Of a stretch of 7,473 nucleotides of DNA, positions 5,929 to 7,473 are shown piece after piece (the stretch's first letter is position 1; every line of letters begins with the position of its first letter). The position numbers and the translations under genes were made by a program. The notes beneath the pieces were generated by a model. It was not told the origin of the DNA. It worked only from the letters and a program-made list of their open reading frames with translations, and did not search any database. This stretch comes from an uncultured Prevotella sp. (GTDB lineage: Bacteria; Bacteroidota; Bacteroidia; Bacteroidales; Bacteroidaceae). The stretch is from contig CAAFRM010000078.1 in NCBI GenBank assembly GCA_900765465.1, positions 1-7,473 on the forward strand. The letters are read 5' to 3'.

Positions 5929-5936
5929 CAAAGATA
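5929..5936 (-). promoter_or_regulatory. -7 element of the small minus-strand gene
   Basis: The minus strand reads TATCTTTG, an exact TAnnTTTG match followed by CAGTG. A clear TTTG is absent at the usual 19-20 nt; the nearest is about 26 nt upstream. The predicted transcript would start around 5922-5925, about 20 nt before the ATG at 5902. Confidence 0.5.
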
Positions 5937-6179
5937 TTACATTTTGATAACATTTCGGTACACAAAACGATATTTTTGGGGTAATTATTATTCTTTTTTG
6001 ATTTAAGTCAAAAAGATGAATCATTTGCACTAGCTTTTGCACGAAAATCAGCATTTGAATAAACCATCTGCACCCCCATCCGTCTATAAATCGTGCAGGG
6101 TGATTAGAAGGGATGCTGATGATGAACAGAGGATGAATAGGAAAAATAGGAAAGCTGGAAAAGAAAAAGGGGATTTCCC
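5937..6179. other. AT-rich intergenic region with scattered inverted repeats
   Basis: No credible gene is seen. A TATTTTTG at 5971-5978 matches the -7 consensus but has no -33 partner at the right distance. ATCAGCAT (6047-6054) and ATGCTGAT (6113-6120) form an 8-bp inverted repeat enclosing a smaller one, CACCC (6071-6075) with GGGTG (6098-6102), and GCACGA (6039-6044) with TCGTGC (6091-6096) partly interleaves. These lie upstream of the promoter at 6180, so any role would be as regulator-binding DNA or in an unrecognised transcript. A TTG-initiated open frame at 6037-6252 spans the promoter and is not believed. Confidence 0.4.
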
Positions 6180-6210
6180 TTTGTTATTTCCCGAAAAATG
6201 CCGAACTTTG
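6180..6210 (+). promoter_or_regulatory. Promoter of the DUF4923-type gene
   Basis: A perfect TTTG -33 element at 6180-6183 is followed after exactly 19 nt by GAACTTTG (6203-6210), which matches the conserved TTTG half of the -7 consensus with GA in place of TA. Transcription would start near 6216, giving a leader of about 70 nt that contains the palindrome ATATCGATAT (6227-6236) and an AAAGGA ribosome binding site (6275-6280), 7 nt before the ATG. Confidence 0.7.
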
Positions 6211-6287
6211 CACCCCGAAAGCGTGGATATCGATATAAGATATATGGTATAAGAATAAGATAATATAGAAAGTAAAAGGAAAGTAAA

Positions 6288-7190
6288 ATGAAAAAGGTAA
6301 TTCTGATGGCTGCCCTCGTGCTCGCATGCACAGCAGGCAGCAATGCTAGCGCCATGAACGAGGCAGCGCTCAATGCCTCTAAATCGGAGTTGATGCCAGT
6401 GAAGAAGACTACAAAGAAATCAACCAAGAAATCTTCTTCAAAGAAATCAACCACCAAGACTACCAAGAAGTCAACCACCAAGACTTCTACCAAGAAATCT
6501 ACATCCACTTCTGTAGATGCAACCACTGGTGCTACAACTTCAGCCACTGCTGCTACCACCACATCTACTGCCAACACTGCTGCTGCCAGCAGCAACACTA
6601 GCTCTACCATCGCCAATGTATTGGGCGGATTGCTCGGTGCAGCCACAGGCAACACATCTGGCAGCACTTCATCTGCAGGCAGCATCATCGGCGGCTTGCT
6701 GAACAACGTAATCGGTTCGGGCACATTTTCAAAGGAAGATCTCTGTGCTCATACCTGGAAGTACAGCAAGCCAGGTTGCGCCTTCACTTCAGAGAACCTG
6801 CTTGCCAAGGCTGGCGGCGAGATTGCTGCCAGCAAGGTGGAGGAGAAGTTGAGCACCTATTATAATAAGTTTGGCTTCAGCAGTTCAAATACCCAGTTCA
6901 CTTTCACCACCGACGGCAACTTCTCTGCGCAGATTGACGGCAAGCCATGGCAGGGCAGCTATACCTTTGATGAGAAGACCCATGCCATCCAGCTGAAGGG
7001 ACTTCTGCTGAGTGCTTCTGGCTATGCCACCAAGACCACCAATGGCATCAGTCTTCTCTTCGACCAGAAGAAGCTTCTCAACCTCATCAAGATGCTCAGC
7101 GCCTTCAAGGGCAGCTCTACTCTCAGCGCAGTGGGTACCATCGCCAACAGCTACGATGGCATGCGCGTAGGTTTCGAGATGACTAAGTAA
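6288..7190 (+). CDS. Exported DUF4923-type protein with Lys/Ser/Thr-rich linker
   Basis: A 300-aa envelope protein. Residues 1-22 are a signal peptide, probably cleaved after ASA. A Cys at 14 in VLAC could instead be a short lipobox, so lipidation is undecided. Residues 39-70 consist only of Lys, Ser and Thr, with 14 Lys, mostly as KK pairs. Residues 71-107 are Ser/Thr/Ala-rich, and 108-143 carry two glycine-hydrophobic segments (IANVLGGLLG and SIIGGLLNNVIG). The C-terminal domain, about 147-300, fits what I recall of DUF4923, a lipocalin-like family of Bacteroidetes: TWKYSKPGCAFTSENLL, a helix with AASKVEEKLSTYY, beta strands FTFTTDGNFSAQIDGK and GSYTF, LFDQKKLLNLI, and a closing YDGMRVGFEMTK. 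Its biochemical role is not known to me. The gene has its own promoter, a good ribosome binding site (AAAGGA, 7 nt before ATG) and its own terminator. The linker may contact peptidoglycan, LPS or another anionic polymer (inference). Confidence 0.8.
   Translation: MKKVILMAALVLACTAGSNASAMNEAALNASKSELMPVKKTTKKSTKKSSSKKSTTKTTKKSTTKTSTKKSTSTSVDATTGATTSATAATTTSTANTAAASSNTSSTIANVLGGLLGAATGNTSGSTSSAGSIIGGLLNNVIGSGTFSKEDLCAHTWKYSKPGCAFTSENLLAKAGGEIAASKVEEKLSTYYNKFGFSSSNTQFTFTTDGNFSAQIDGKPWQGSYTFDEKTHAIQLKGLLLSASGYATKTTNGISLLFDQKKLLNLIKMLSAFKGSSTLSAVGTIANSYDGMRVGFEMTK
6402..6512 (+). repeat. Low-complexity repeat encoding the Lys/Ser/Thr linker
   Basis: This stretch repeats short units such as ACCAAGAAGTCAACC and ACCACCAAGACT with small variations. 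In protein it reads as variants of KKST and TTK, at residues 39-75. Such DNA expands and contracts easily, so length is likely to vary between strains. Confidence 0.75.
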
Positions 7191-7210
7191 TTTGAAGGAT
7201 AGAATCTATA

Positions 7211-7239
7211 ACTGAGCCTTCTGTTGAAATGGGCTCAGT
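7211..7239 (+). other. Hairpin in the 3' UTR of the DUF4923-type gene
   Basis: ACTGAGCC (7211-7218) pairs perfectly with GGCTCAGT (7232-7239) around a 13-nt loop. No T run follows on either strand, so it is not itself a canonical terminator. It precedes the larger hairpin at 7247-7306 and may protect the mRNA 3' end. Confidence 0.5.
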
Positions 7240-7246
7240 AGATGAT

Positions 7247-7310
7247 AATCGCCCTGTAAGAAGTAAAGCATCTTTCAAGCTATGCTTTGCTCTTTGCAGG
7301 GCGATTTTTC
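7247..7310 (+). terminator. Long intrinsic terminator after the DUF4923-type gene
   Basis: AATCGCCCTG (7247-7256) pairs with CAGGGCGATT (7297-7306). The stem continues through G-T and A-T pairs to AAAGCAT (7265-7271) with ATGCTTT (7282-7288), making about 25 bp with a single A-C mismatch and a 10-nt loop. TTTTTC follows on the + strand. It lies between converging genes. On the minus strand the exit, ATTATCATC, is a poor U tract, so any stop there for the GH3 gene would be weaker. Confidence 0.8.
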
Positions 7311-7314
7311 TTGT

Positions 7315-7473
7315 TTATTTCACGTTCAGTTTCAAAGTCTTTACATCCTTGCTGTTGGTTCCTATCATAATCTGGAAGTCGCCAGGTTCTATCACGTGCT
7401 TCAGATCTGCGTTGTAGAACTTGAGCATATCTGGGGTGATATCAAAGCTTACCTCCTTGCTTTCACCTACTGC
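7315..7473 (-). CDS. GH3 beta-glucosidase (BglX-like), C-terminal fragment
   Basis: The gene enters from the right edge; its last 52 codons are visible, ending in TAA at 7317-7315. The residues fit the fibronectin type III-like domain that closes many GH3 enzymes: VSFDITPDMLKFYNADLK, then the hallmark EPGDFQIMIGTNS, then LKLNVK at the end. The same pattern closes E. coli BglX. Full-length enzymes of this type are about 750 aa, exported to the periplasm, and cleave terminal beta-linked glucose or xylose from oligosaccharides. The catalytic domain is outside the window, so substrate and activity cannot be judged. Several GH3 genes usually coexist in these genomes, so I give no symbol. Confidence 0.85.
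   Translation of the reverse strand, partial: AVGESKEVSFDITPDMLKFYNADLKHVIEPGDFQIMIGTNSKDVKTLKLNVK

Noticed and set aside
6037..6252. 71-codon + strand frame starting at TTG
   Set aside because: It spans the best-supported promoter at 6180-6210, has a non-ATG start without a ribosome binding site, and an unlikely composition.
6104..6724. 206-codon minus-strand open frame rich in Val, Leu and Ala
   Set aside because: Its hydrophobic composition comes from reading the Thr/Ser/Ala/Lys repeat of the DUF4923-type gene backwards, and it crosses that gene's promoter.
7229..7417. 62-codon + strand frame at the right end
   Set aside because: It passes through the terminator stem and lies antisense to the GH3 C-terminus.

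Overview
The window reads as Bacteroidales chromosomal DNA, most likely Prevotellaceae (Prevotella/Segatella-like). Supporting this are the TAnnTTTG promoter elements with an upstream TTG/TTTG about 19 nt away, mostly weak Shine-Dalgarno sequences, a lipoprotein whose Cys is followed by acidic residues, and a DUF4923-type protein, a family I know only from Bacteroidetes. No mobile element, CRISPR array, tRNA or rRNA was seen.

Layout, left to right. (1) Positions 1-659 hold a possible tail of an upstream gene overlapping the start of a 213-aa FKBP-fold lipoprotein on the + strand. (2) Positions 660-1238 are a 579-nt intergenic stretch: an AT-rich direct repeat, a strong terminator, paired direct repeats, a Bacteroidetes-type promoter, a repetitive leader with almost no C, and a second strong terminator ending only 26 nt before the next start codon. 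(3) Positions 1239-2627 encode a 462-aa MATE-family transporter. (4) A terminator overlapping a promoter leads into a 939-aa secreted two-lobe M16 zinc metalloprotease (2759-5578), closed by a bidirectional terminator. (5) Positions 5647-6287 look empty at first sight but contain a 38-codon minus-strand ORF (5786-5902) with its own promoter-like element, and a good + strand promoter for the next gene. (6) Positions 6288-7190 encode a 300-aa exported DUF4923-type protein with a striking Lys/Ser/Thr-only linker. (7) After a long terminator hairpin, the C-terminal end of a GH3 beta-glucosidase enters from the right on the minus strand (7315-7473).

The genes do not form an obvious single pathway. 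Each of the three complete downstream + strand genes has its own promoter-like and terminator-like signals, so they look like separate transcription units: envelope folding, efflux, periplasmic proteolysis, an envelope protein of unknown role, and glycan degradation.

The least ordinary part is 883-1255. A promoter drives a leader of repeated TTAGGT and AGATTG...TTCA blocks with two C residues in 172 nt, followed by a 53-codon ORF that reads through an intrinsic terminator and overlaps the MATE start. This could be a free small RNA, an attenuator controlling the transporter, or both. I cannot assign it to a known RNA family from sequence alone.
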